Positions 42,877 through 52,379 of a stretch of 64,000 nucleotides of DNA are shown here, piece by piece; the first letter of the stretch is position 1, and each line of letters starts with the position of its first letter. The notes beneath the pieces are model-generated. The model ran no database searches. It was not told the DNA's origin and was given only the letters and a program-made list of their open reading frames with translations. Made by a program: the position numbers and the translations under genes. Source of the stretch: Venturia oleaginea (taxonomy: Eukaryota; Ascomycota; Dothideomycetes; Venturiales; Venturiaceae); assembly GCA_013176395.1 (NCBI GenBank), contig JABMLP010000010.1, forward strand, positions 372,001 to 436,000. The letters are read 5' to 3'.

Positions 42877-44269
42877 TCAATATTGGAACTGAAGATGTTG
42901 TTCTGTTGAGCATGGGTATTTTGAGGCGCTGGGTGTTAGCACGGGCATGGGTATTGTGTTTTGGTACGATCTGAGAAGGCAAGGTGTTTGGGGGCGTTTA
43001 AATAATGAGCGTTGAAAGTTCAATTACTGGGACGGATAGACAATGATCAATTAGCCATCGACAGCGATGCATTCCTGACGATCTACCCAATCGATTTTTT
43101 CCAGAAATTTATCGATATCGATCTGGATTTGAACCTCTGCTAAAGAGTATGCAAAGTAGGTGGTTTTTTTGAACGAGACATGGTCGTAGAAAGATGGGAT
43201 TGTGGGACGAGGACGAGCATGCTTGTCAACGGATGCGATCCATGATTACATATGCAGTGAACCCCCGCCATGACTCGTCTGGGAGTATAACTATGCCATA
43301 TGGTGTTGGTGGAGACCCTGGCTAAGTGAAGCACGACCGCAATGGAAACGAAGTGACAGAGGGAGAAGACAATGACAATAGCAATGCCGTCAAGTAGCTT
43401 CATCTGTGGATACTGGCGGGTGGTGGTTTCCAACGCCTTGCTTTCTTAATGATGTTCACGTGTGATACTACGCGGAGCTCGCTCAAGATGAGCCATGATA
43501 TCTTTGTTTGTTTTGTTTTGGGTAGGTTGGATAGCTTGGGATTTGGTAAGGTGAGTGGTATGTTTTGATTAGATATGGGCTTGTTATATTCGAGGAAGAG
43601 ATGGTTTTGGTTTAGTTGAGTTGGTAATTGTTACACTAGATCAGTTGTTTTGTGATTTGTATTTGATGTTGGTTTGCTTTTAGGTTAAGGTGTAAATGAT
43701 CTATGTCTCTGAGGCACTGATATCCATGGTCACGGTCATGAGATTGATGGATTATGGAAGAATTTAAAATGGGTTCATGGTCCTAAAATTGAGATCGATA
43801 TGAGATCGTTTCCAGTTTTTATGGATGCGCCTAAGAGTCTCGTAACCCTTCAATTCCTTGCATCTCAATACAGATCAATTATAATTATCTAACCATATAT
43901 ACTCTCTTTCCCAAACCAATCCATCCCATGGTATCACTCAACGCATGCTGATGCTCAAAGTTCTTGCTCTATTTCTACCTTCTTCACACAACTCAGTCCA
44001 CCAAATGCATGCCAAGAATCTATATCTGGATTGTCCCCTCGCGCTGCATGGAATGCCCATGTTTTTATGCTTCGTGGTCGTATGCCTGGTATCTCTCTTG
44101 GTTCTAACCTTGAGATTTCGAGAGCGTGGGATAAGTGGTGAGTCTGGTGTGATGTGCCTGGGGTTCTCGAGACATCTGGTATTCCGGATACCCTTGAACG
44201 GTGGTCTGTTATTTTCCGTCTCTTTGCGGGTGGTGAGATCAGGCTTATACTTACTCGCGAGGAGGGTAG
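42877..44269. other. 1.4 kb intergenic, gene-free
   Basis: Convergent 3' ends of csn7 and the leftward nuclease gene. The stretch 43495-43700 is nearly free of C on the plus strand. A 129-codon plus-strand frame (43945-44334) overlaps the nuclease 3' end and has a hydrophobic stretch but no known domain; I do not call it. Confidence 0.4.
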
Positions 44270-46204
44270 TTAGAGAGATTTGTGGATTTGAAGGGGCGAA
44301 GAGGAGATTGAAGGTGGTGAGGATGTTAGGTTGAGGTTCTTGGTAGCAGGAGGTGCCGTTTTATGTCGAGGTGTGGTGGTGGGAGCGGTGAAGTATGGTG
44401 AACTTTGAGGTATTGTCGTTGGCGGGATAGGCGTTTTCACCACGGCGACATCTCTTTCAAGACTGCCAGGTCGATGGATCGTTGTTATCTGTGTGAATTG
44501 TTCCTGCGTCTCCTGGCTTTCTGTGCGTTGGGTGTCGAGTTGTTGTTGGCAAAGGCTAGTGTTGAAACTTAACTGTTGGTGTCGGGAACAGAGTTCTATC
44601 ATTTCCAAATCGTGGGCGAAAATTTTGTCGGAACAGAGATGCCCAAATAGAGCTTCCATGCTGACGTCTGGCGCCCAGGTTTGCTCGTCTACAGTGCAGG
44701 CATAGACGTCTCGAGGTTGAAATGCCTTCACTAAGGCACAGAGCTCTGAGTAGGAGCTGTGCCGAGAGTATGGGAATGTGATGGTTTTTGGTAAAGAAGC
44801 TTGCTCAGTGGTAGGCGCATCGATAGCGTCCTCTATTTGGGAGTCCTTCAAACTGCTGGCCGAGAGTTTGACTAGCTTGTCCACCAGACCATCGAGAGTC
44901 ATGTTCTTTTCCAATTCGAGACGCCGAGATCTCTGGCACGCTTTCAGTAGAAATTTGTTGACCCTGAGAAGATCTTCCCTGTTTTCGATACGTGTGGCGC
45001 AATGGCTCATCAATCCCACTAGAGTGTTAGAATCCGATATGTCAAGCTCATTGACTTGATCCAAATTGCCTTTTCCACCTCCGATTCCCATCTCATGCAT
45101 TTCATCGCCATTGGACATGCGAGTGATGATGGGAACGATCCGAACGACGTTAGGATTGTTGTCAACCACCACGCAGCCAGAACCGTGCTCGCAGCTATGA
45201 ATGCGCGTCTTCGTACTTGATGTCAAGCATCCCCCTCCACGAGCATTACCTAATTGGAACCCAACGAGCTGTGCTGCCTCGCGACATTCGGGTGTCCCTC
45301 TTGTTCTGGCCAGAGATTTGTAGATCTCCCATCTGTATCGATCTAGATGGATCGTTGTGGACAGTAAAGTAGAGATCGCTAGCCAGACGTTTTCGTAGCC
45401 AAAAGTCCACGATTCGACGTAGAAGGTGGTATCATCAGGATATCTCGAAACTTTCTCGATAAGCTCTCCAAGTCCTTCAGCCTTGGAAGGAAATTCGCGA
45501 TACGGGTCTTTTTTGGAAGCAAAGGTCGTGTCCAGATACATCATATCAAGTCGTTTGGCTCCCAGCGAATAGGGCAGAAGCACTGGATTCTGGACCAGCG
45601 AATTCACCCACCAGACTTCGGAGCGGATGTCTCCAGTATATAGAATTGCTTTCCCATCGCCTTCAATCAGGAACATGGACGACCCAGCGCAGTGATTGGC
45701 ATCGAATAGCGTGACACGGATGGTCTCGCCTGCACAGAGCTCGATGAGAGTCGGTGTTTCGTACGGAATCGTCCTCAGACGTGGTTCTAGGTGCTTGTAT
45801 GTCTGTTTTCGAACTTCAAGAATTCCCTGAGCAAGGTTCATGCGATGAGGGAACTTTTCGAGCCTGATCAAGATCTGAGGGTAATCAGTAAGGAGTGACA
45901 TGGAGTCTGATTGCCATTCATGCATATATGGCATTTCTGCTTGAGCAACGGTAGCGAATGAGATGATGGATTTCTCACCTCCTTAGTAGCTGGTGAGCAG
46001 TACACAAAGTATCCATTCTTTGCCTCTAAACCTGCCAAATGATCGGAATGCACATGGCTGAGAAAGCCCGCGAGAGGAGGCGGTTGGCCGCTGACGTGGC
46101 GGAAGTAGTCGATACGAATGTGAGGGAACTCTGAGACTTGTCAGACCATTGTTACCAGTCCTTATGAGTGAACTACCTTTAGCGACGCCTTTGAAGGTTG
46201 ACAT
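44270..46204 (-). CDS. Artemis/SNM1-like DNA repair nuclease (metallo-beta-lactamase, beta-CASP)
   Basis: Nuclease of the SNM1 family, acting on DNA ends, hairpins or crosslinks in the nucleus. Three exons: 46177-46204 (MSTFKGVAK), 45979-46130 and 44270-45874, for 594 residues. The metal-binding motif HVHSDHLAGLE lies on exon 2. Later metal ligands are DANHCAGSSMFL and YTGDIRSE, with LDTTFASKKD after them. The beta-CASP part follows (DDTTFYVESWTFGYENVWLA, then RYRWEIYKSLA, and TITFPYSRHSSYSELCALVK). The C-terminal 150 residues are Gln/Thr/Pro-rich. The overall order resembles Artemis (SNM1C) rather than Pso2, which has an extra N-terminal zinc finger; this is inference. Confidence 0.88.
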
Positions 46205-47654
46205 TCATGCTGTGGCGGGACGCGAACGAGATGGAAAATGAGATAACGCGACAAGGTCGCATTAGCATGTGACTTCGTGCAGCAGCTCGCGAGAGAAGAA
46301 GGTGTGGAGGCGCAGCTGTTTCGCCGGTGATAGTTGAGGAAGGGATCTAGGGGCCGAGATCCGAAGTGGCCTGTGCTCCAATTATATTTTGGAAATACAG
46401 TGTTCGAAGCAGCCTGAGGTTTTCGCCAATAAAGTCCAATCATCAATGCTTCAAATATGCCCCTCAAAGACATTGATGATCTTTAGAAATACTAAAAGCA
46501 GCTAGCACAGTCGCTTGTTGATCTTTGTGCTTCAAGGTTGATCCTCCAGCGACTGCATGCTTCTAACCAAACTTAGTATTCTTAATCGAATAAAACCAAG
46601 CCTTCTCTCACGACCCAAGAATTATTCTGATGAGCGGAGACATCGAAAAGTTAAAGACTGAGAAGGGCAATGGATCGACAATGAGCCGGTACCGGGCACT
46701 GGCACTGGCTACGGAGAGTGTAGGCTGCTTTCCGCAGGCGAACAGTTGATGTCTATAGGTCAGCTTTTCGTTTGGCGCAAGAGGGATGCGCGGTTGTATC
46801 ATGATTCAGCCATAATCAATTTTCCGTCCCGTTCTGCACTGTCAGGTGATATGAAGCCGATCGATTGGAGTACGTACTTCCGGCCATCAAGTCTTTCGTG
46901 AAAATGGTATGACGAGACAAGTGGACATGCAATGCATATGAGAGTATTCGCATGGGGGCAGAATATCCTCTTACTGTACGAGTAGGCAACCGTGGCAACA
47001 TACTCGATCATAAACAAGACCTTGGAGGACACAAATGGTGACGATCACAGCATCAAGCCTAGCGTGGAAGCAGAGCCTGCGAAAATAACATTGGCTGAAA
47101 GTTTGAAACTGTCGTAAGCTAATGTATAAGGTGTACTTGAAGCATCTTGAATGGTGTGAGCTAGAGAAGCACAAAGGCAGAATGTTCGGCGAAATCCATC
47201 AGAAAACCTCAAATCGTTCCACGTACGATCATGTAGGCGCACGTTTTTCTTTTGCTGCATGCTGTATGCTGTCCCGTCAACCGCCCCTCGTATCCAACGT
47301 CCCACACTAGAGCCAGAAATTCTTTTCCACCGGTGAAAGGTGTAAAGTCAAAGGTCTCAGTAGGGTTTTCCCGTGAGACAGATGCGCTTGGCGTAGACAG
47401 AAAGCCATGAATGCGTTGTTGATTCCACCAGAGGCTCTTGGCCAAGTAAGCTTGATGGCATGCGCCTAGCAATTGTTTTCCTTAGCCGTACAGTTGTAAG
47501 CCCTTGGCTGCGTATTGGACGATGTATGATGACATTGGTAGATCGGAACTACCTCTGCTACTAGGAAAGATGGACAGCTTCGAGAGTTTCAAAGACCTGA
47601 GGGCGGCGGCAATTTCCGATAGAAGTCAAGTGCTCAGAAAAGTCGTAGAAGGTC
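46205..47654. other. 1.4 kb without a recognisable gene
   Basis: The first few hundred bases are the upstream region of the nuclease gene. Frames of 60-100 codons on the minus strand (46600-47470) show no domain or conserved pattern. Confidence 0.35.
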
Positions 47655-47980
47655 TCATGGGAAGATTGTCAGATTGTCGTACAGCCATCCGTCCCAAACC
47701 ATTTTATAGGGGGGAATCCCGCTCCAATAACCAGAATTGCTGTAGGCTAACGTCATGCTTGAGAAGAAACTCGTGGATCCGGATGAGTGTTGCGCGCAAG
47801 AATGGCCCACGAGTACAGTTTTCTCCGTGATGGTGTGTCCTCGTTGGCCAAGCTGCGGACAAGCGTCGACAGCATGCTGATGATACAGGCAACTAGAGTT
47901 GTCAGTAGATGAAGCTGCAGCAAGTGACATACAAAGACTGACCGGCAAACAGCGTAACGCTCGATGACTTGATAGCACAT
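47655..47980 (-). CDS. small Cys/His protein of the MCYQxxERYxVC type
   Basis: Two exons, 47943-47980 and 47655-47892, with a 50-nt intron, for 91 residues. The start MCYQVIERYAVCR splices to CLYHQHAVDACPQLGQRGH and TEKTVLVGHSCAQHS. I recognise this as a small protein widespread in ascomycetes with invariant Cys and His residues at these places, suggesting a metal-binding knuckle. Its function is not known. No signal peptide is present. The Ser-rich end (SSGSTSFFSSMTLAYSNSG) varies in the family. The 38-nt first exon keeps it out of simple ORF calls. The recall is from memory of the pattern, not from a search. Confidence 0.55.
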
Positions 47981-48215
47981 AATGATTGCGAACTAAATCA
48001 GGTTTTCTCTGTGAGGCTGTATGAAGGTAAAGTGATACGTATCGCGAGTAAGGTGACGAATGCCAAGTCAGCAAGCCGATTGACAAAGCATAGAAATGAA
48101 GATGATGATAGAAGGTGGTGGATGAGAAAGGCTGGCGAACTAAATATTGCAGAAAGACCAGAAATACATACGCCGGTAGTAAAATGCTTGCTCAGTTTAC
48201 TGAAAATTGCAAGCC

Positions 48216-48574
48216 ATGGCGCAGCAAACAAAGCAACACCACTGGCACTATCATGGCCCCCAGCAGAAGCCGGCAACACCTGCCAAAAAGCCCGTTACGC
48301 CAGGCGCAGGCGAATGGAAGGGCTGCCGAATTGACCAGTCAACTGAATGGATGGGGGGCGACCATGAGGAAGATGGTGTGAGTTTTTGCCTGACGATTCA
48401 CAGATCGAACCCAGATATCAAGCTGGCGGTGATCAGCTGCAGATGCATATACTAAAGAAGTGTGGAGAGGGGCAGCAGATTGGCGTCGGGTTTTATCTAG
48501 AAAGCTGTCGATCCGACCAATCGTGTAAGAGGCCTCCATGTATCGTTGGAATGGTTTACCACGTGAAGTCCTAG
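48216..48574 (+). CDS. possible small Trp/His/Cys protein, hypothetical
   Basis: An ATG at 48216 opens MAQQTKQHHWHYHGPQQKP, continues through GAGEWKGCRIDQSTEWMGG, and splices in phase through a 47-nt intron (48376-48422, GTGTGA donor, CTGAC branch, AAG acceptor) to GGDQLQMHILKKCGEGQQIG, ending after PPCIVGMVYHVKS. The total is 103 residues. No signal peptide, domain or known family is seen. Support comes from the consistent intron and a composition unlike random frames. Confidence 0.33.
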
Positions 48575-49583
48575 TGTATTGACAGCTGCCATCATGAGAT
48601 TCGGCGTCGACTTCGGAGTGTGTTGTTTAGCTGGAGGTGCAATAATAATGTCAACGGTGTGATAAGGATATGTTATCTTACGAGTAGAACGGCAGCGACT
48701 CCAACTGGTTATGACGGGTTAACGAGAGGCTGTCCAATGGTGCTATCGCGTCTAAATTGGGGTTTGGGCGGTCGTCTGCTTTTCCCTCGCCTCGAGCGCA
48801 TGAAAAGTCCCACACGTGAAACCCGCGCTGATGGGGACCATGGCACCATGGACTTATCAGCAAAGCCTCCCCTCAACAACAAACACCTTCTCGGTCACAT
48901 CTCCGTCCAACCAGGAGCAAGGGAAACTCCTGTGGTATTCAGTGTCTCCCTTATCCTCCAGGACTCGCTTTGCATTTGAACCCTGGTAAGTTAGGATCGA
49001 TATCGATTCAATATTGATCTTCAACTGATGGCGTTAACTCAGATTTCAGATGTTGTCCAAGGACAAAGAGTAGATGAAGCCACTGTGGTATGATCGACCC
49101 CCCAAATCGATCAACAGAGGTCAATCGCGACAGCCATCTCATCGTCCCAGCTAGTTACCCGGAAGTGGGAAACGCTTACTACAGCAATAGGTACCCATCA
49201 TTCGCAATGCGATACTAACTAGCTGACCGTTAACCCACCGTTAGCGTTAGAACTAGGTCGTCAACCATTTTTCTTCAATCTTCAGTTGCACCCTCGGTGA
49301 CCCTATTCATCGGCCTCGCCCATCGCGATCCACTACACAGCATCAAGGTGAGTGGCAGATCTAAGGAAAGAAATCGCGAAGACGTGGACAATATTGCCGA
49401 TAGACTTCGTTCCACCCATTACCGCCCTAATTCTAATCCATTTCGAAAAGGAACGTCACGTCATGATGGCTGCCTTTGCGTTGCAGAGTCCATGTGTGTG
49501 GGCACTACTTAAGTGCCGGGTGGAAAGACGAGCCGAACACGAGGTTCAGATTCAGGAACCTGTTTAGCTGCAGTGTACGAAGT
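48575..49583. other. about 1 kb without a recognisable gene
   Basis: Open frames at 48620-48979 and 49297-49567 have no recognisable content. This begins the repeat-rich island. Confidence 0.35.
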
Positions 49584-49797
49584 TTCTTCTTTCTATTCTC
49601 TTTTCTATTCTTTTCTCTCTTCTTTTCTGTCTCCTTTTCTCTCTTCTTTTCTGTCTCCTTTTCTCTCTTCTTTTCTGTCTCCTTTTCTCTCTCCTTTTCT
49701 CTCTTCTTTTCTCTCTTCTTTTCTCTCTTCTTTTCTCTCTTCTTTTCTCTCTTCTTTTCTCTCTTCTTTTCTCTCTTCTTTTCTCTCTTCCTTTCTC
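49584..49797. repeat. 214-bp polypyrimidine tandem repeat
   Basis: Almost purely C and T on the plus strand. Near the end it is regular TTTTCTCTCTTC 12-mers; the first part has a longer variant with TTTTCTGTCTCC. It is open in several frames (Arg/Lys/Glu repeats on the minus strand), which produces spurious ORFs. Such tracts can form triplex DNA and mutate quickly. Confidence 0.9.
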
Positions 49798-49894
49798 TAG
49801 GCTTGAACCACAGGGACATCTGTTACAGATCACCTCAAGGCTGAAGAGCAGGAAGGCAGGACTCGCAAAGAATGGTTGGATGATAAGAAGTTAT

Positions 49895-50214
49895 TGTTAG
49901 GACTGATAATGGAGGGGAATCCTTCGAGCACACAGGATGAGACTGGTGCGACGGAGTCAGTCCTAAAGGAGAATAGTACGTGCAGGAGTCACGTGATATT
50001 CCCACAGTTCCCACAGGTCTTGGCAGTTGCCCACAGATCTGACAGGTGTGGGAAGTGTGGGAAAGAGCCAAGAGGTGTGGGAATAAGCCTTGGCACCCAG
50101 AACCAGAAGGGTATATAGGGATGATGCTGGACGGACTTTCCTTTCCCTCTTCGAGGATATCTCATGTTATGTTTCCCACATAGGAGCTTCTTCGAGCTTC
50201 TTCAACCTACTACA
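49895..50214 (+). mobile_element. possible solo LTR
   Basis: A 320-bp segment starts TGTTAGG and ends CTACTACA, with a TATA-like GGGTATATAGGG near 50110 and flanks GTTAT/GTAAC that are only partly alike. The ends, TATA box and position in a repeat island suggest an LTR. There is no second copy in the window to prove it. Confidence 0.3.
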
Positions 50215-50528
50215 GTAACGACCTTTTACTTAGATACAATCAAGCACAAGCCATATGCACGCGAAGCAAGCTCACCCCTAAAAAGTGGGCGGTAGGGCTT
50301 TAGAGCAATAAACGCCTCTGATTGGCTGGAAATAAACCGTGCCACACGCCAAGAGTCAAGCCACACGTTATCAAAATCCCGATATACAACACGTAGCTGC
50401 GGGCTAGGGTCTTTTTAAGCCGTAAACTTTTCTGAAACGGTAGAATAACCGCAATTTTACGGTTGCAAAATAATACAACCTTAAGTTTACTGTTAATTTA
50501 AAGTTTCAGCTAAAGTCTTAAAAGTTTA
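50215..50528. other. AT-rich spacer left of the chromovirus
   Basis: No gene. Short inverted segments occur at 50420-50520 (GTAAACTTTTCTGAAAC against GTTTCAG...AAAAGTTTA, and AACCG/CGGTT), possibly an eroded element. Confidence 0.3.
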
Positions 50529-50732
50529 TGTCATGATCGAACTATGTTGGTATTCGAATGCAGTTAAACGTAGTTAAATGTGGTGGTTCTGCTCGATCAG
50601 GTCTAGCGCGAGACTGGTCGCAAGTACTTAGACTCGTCTCTACCTCTTAGTTAGCTCCTCATCCTTACAACTTCGCACATCCCATAGAATTCAAGTCATG
50701 CTTCCAAGTCAAGTCCAAGGTCAAACGTGACA
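50529..50732 (+). repeat. 5' LTR of the chromovirus
   Basis: It starts TGTCATGATC and ends AACGTGACA, giving TG...CA termini. The stretch 50661-50670 (ATCCTTACAA) is complementary to the primer-binding region, suggesting that transcription starts there. Confidence 0.95.
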
Positions 50733-50734
50733 GT

Positions 50735-50744
50735 TTGTAAGGAT
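50735..50744 (+). promoter_or_regulatory. putative self-priming primer-binding site
   Basis: TTGTAAGGAT, 2 nt downstream of the LTR, is the exact reverse complement of ATCCTTACAA at 50661-50670 within the LTR. There is no TGG start matching the usual tRNA-CCA primers. This arrangement resembles Tf1, in which the 5' end of the transcript itself primes reverse transcription. Confidence 0.55.
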
Positions 50745-50804
50745 CCCTTTTCACGATAAAAGTCGGGCTGCTATTGTCTACGCAGCCAACAAACCTCACC
50801 AACT

Positions 50805-52379
50805 ATGCCCCGAATTCTCGACCTTCCCTCCCTTGCGGACGATACTACCACCCTCGAAAACAGTACTCTCGAAAACCCCCTAGCCTTCTACGACTTCTCT
50901 ATAACCCCTAGACTCGCAGCAACCCTTACTCAGAAGATCCAAGCTACCTTTGCAACCCCGGCGGACGAAGCCTCAGTCAACGAAAATGAATACGTCCCAG
51001 TCTCACACGTTACTCTCGACCGCGCTTCGGCGCTCCCACTCCTCCAGCTTTTAGCTACCATATCCCATATGTTCAACACAGCCCAGCGAGACCAGGATAC
51101 CATGTCCCGTTCAATTCAAGAACTCAAGCTCGAAGCCTCTGAGAACGAAGCTCGCGCCCTTCGAGCAGAACTCCAGGGCGTTACTTCTCGCGAAATCTCC
51201 GCCCCTCGACCAACCCAAGGCGACATCTCTATCTTTGAAGGAGATAAAAACAAATACAAGAGCTGGCTCTTAGACCTCCGGATAAAACTCAGCGCAGACT
51301 CCAAAGCATTCCCTTCAGTAAACTCACAAGTTACTTACGCCTTCAATCGACTTGACGACAAGTGCAAATCCACAATTCGCCCATACTACAACGAAACTAC
51401 GAATTCATGGCCTTTTGAATCCCTCGACGAATTTATCTCAAAACTCAACGACAGCTACGCTGCTCGTTTCGATACTCAAGATGCTATGAATAAGCTGCAG
51501 AACCACAAGATGGCAAACCGAACATTTGCCACTTACGCCGCAGACTTCCGACGCCTACTCCAAGAAGCCGGAATCACCCTCCCTCACGTCTCAGAACCCG
51601 CAAACCCCTTGGAACAACTTATGATTGTCAACTTTCGCAACGGCCTGAGCGCAGAACTCAGCGGAGCAATGATTCACGTCCCTACGACAAAGAAACTGGA
51701 GGAGTTAATCTATCTGTGCCACAACTGCGAAGCCAACATGAAACAATTCGAGAAAATCTCTCGAGCTCGAAAAGCTCCCGTATTCTCAGGATCATCTACA
51801 TCAGCTACCGCTCCCTCTGCATCCCAACGCGCATTCCTAGTCTCCCCCGCCACTTCTCACGCTCTCGGAGATGCCATGGACATTTCAGTTATGAACCTCA
51901 ACGGTAGTGCCGGCGCCGACATAGGTACCTGCCTCCCGTCTCTCCAGATGAAACCAATTGCATCCTGGACCCTGGAAGAGAAAGCCGCCAATATCCAATG
52001 GCGAAAGACCAACAACCGTTGCGGATACTGCGGAGAGCCCGTAGTAATTATGCCTAATGGTCAGAAGCACATCGCCGCCGTATGCCCTAAGAAAGCCCAG
52101 CGTGGACGCCCCTCCAATCAGTTCACTACTCCCAACCAGTTCGCCAGTGACCCCATGCAGTTTGGCAACTCCGGAGCTCGAAACTTCATTCCCCCTATGA
52201 GCTTTAGCAATATGAGTATGTCAGGAGCATCGGGAGCGTATCCACAGAACGTCCAGACTTCCCGGATCACTCAAGGCCCTGAAGAACGCTCAGGTTCTAC
52301 CGCCTCTTCTAGCACCACAAGCTACGGCTTCGGATCAGCCCCATACACCCCGAGTTCGGAAAACTCACAGTCTCGTTGA
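50805..52379 (+). CDS. chromovirus Gag
   Basis: Intact 524-codon frame encoding the capsid-nucleocapsid polyprotein. Residues 110-330 contain the retrotransposon gag fold: FEGDKNKYKSWLLDLRIKL, then DAMNKLQNHKMANRTFATYA, ADFRRLLQEAGI, and VNFRNGLSAELSGAM. A zinc-binding knuckle with an unusually long loop follows, RCGYCGEPVVIMPNGQKHIA ending in VCPKK. The tail is Ser/Gly-rich. The frame ends in a TGA that overlaps the start of the open pol frame by 4 nt. Pol is in the -1 frame relative to gag, so programmed -1 frameshifting is likely. No classical slippery heptamer was found. Confidence 0.9.
   Translation: MPRILDLPSLADDTTTLENSTLENPLAFYDFSITPRLAATLTQKIQATFATPADEASVNENEYVPVSHVTLDRASALPLLQLLATISHMFNTAQRDQDTMSRSIQELKLEASENEARALRAELQGVTSREISAPRPTQGDISIFEGDKNKYKSWLLDLRIKLSADSKAFPSVNSQVTYAFNRLDDKCKSTIRPYYNETTNSWPFESLDEFISKLNDSYAARFDTQDAMNKLQNHKMANRTFATYAADFRRLLQEAGITLPHVSEPANPLEQLMIVNFRNGLSAELSGAMIHVPTTKKLEELIYLCHNCEANMKQFEKISRARKAPVFSGSSTSATAPSASQRAFLVSPATSHALGDAMDISVMNLNGSAGADIGTCLPSLQMKPIASWTLEEKAANIQWRKTNNRCGYCGEPVVIMPNGQKHIAAVCPKKAQRGRPSNQFTTPNQFASDPMQFGNSGARNFIPPMSFSNMSMSGASGAYPQNVQTSRITQGPEERSGSTASSSTTSYGFGSAPYTPSSENSQSR

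Noticed and set aside
43945..44334. 129-codon plus-strand ORF with a hydrophobic stretch
   Set aside because: It overlaps the 3' end of the nuclease gene and has no family pattern; the hydrophobic part could come from base composition alone.
49505..49844. Arg/Lys/Glu and Phe/Ser repeat ORFs on both strands
   Set aside because: Products of the polypyrimidine tandem repeat; no start context or conserved flanks.
50733..50760. tRNA-primed primer-binding site
   Set aside because: The sequence after the LTR does not start with TGG and does not match the 3' end of the initiator tRNA; the self-complementary match is better.
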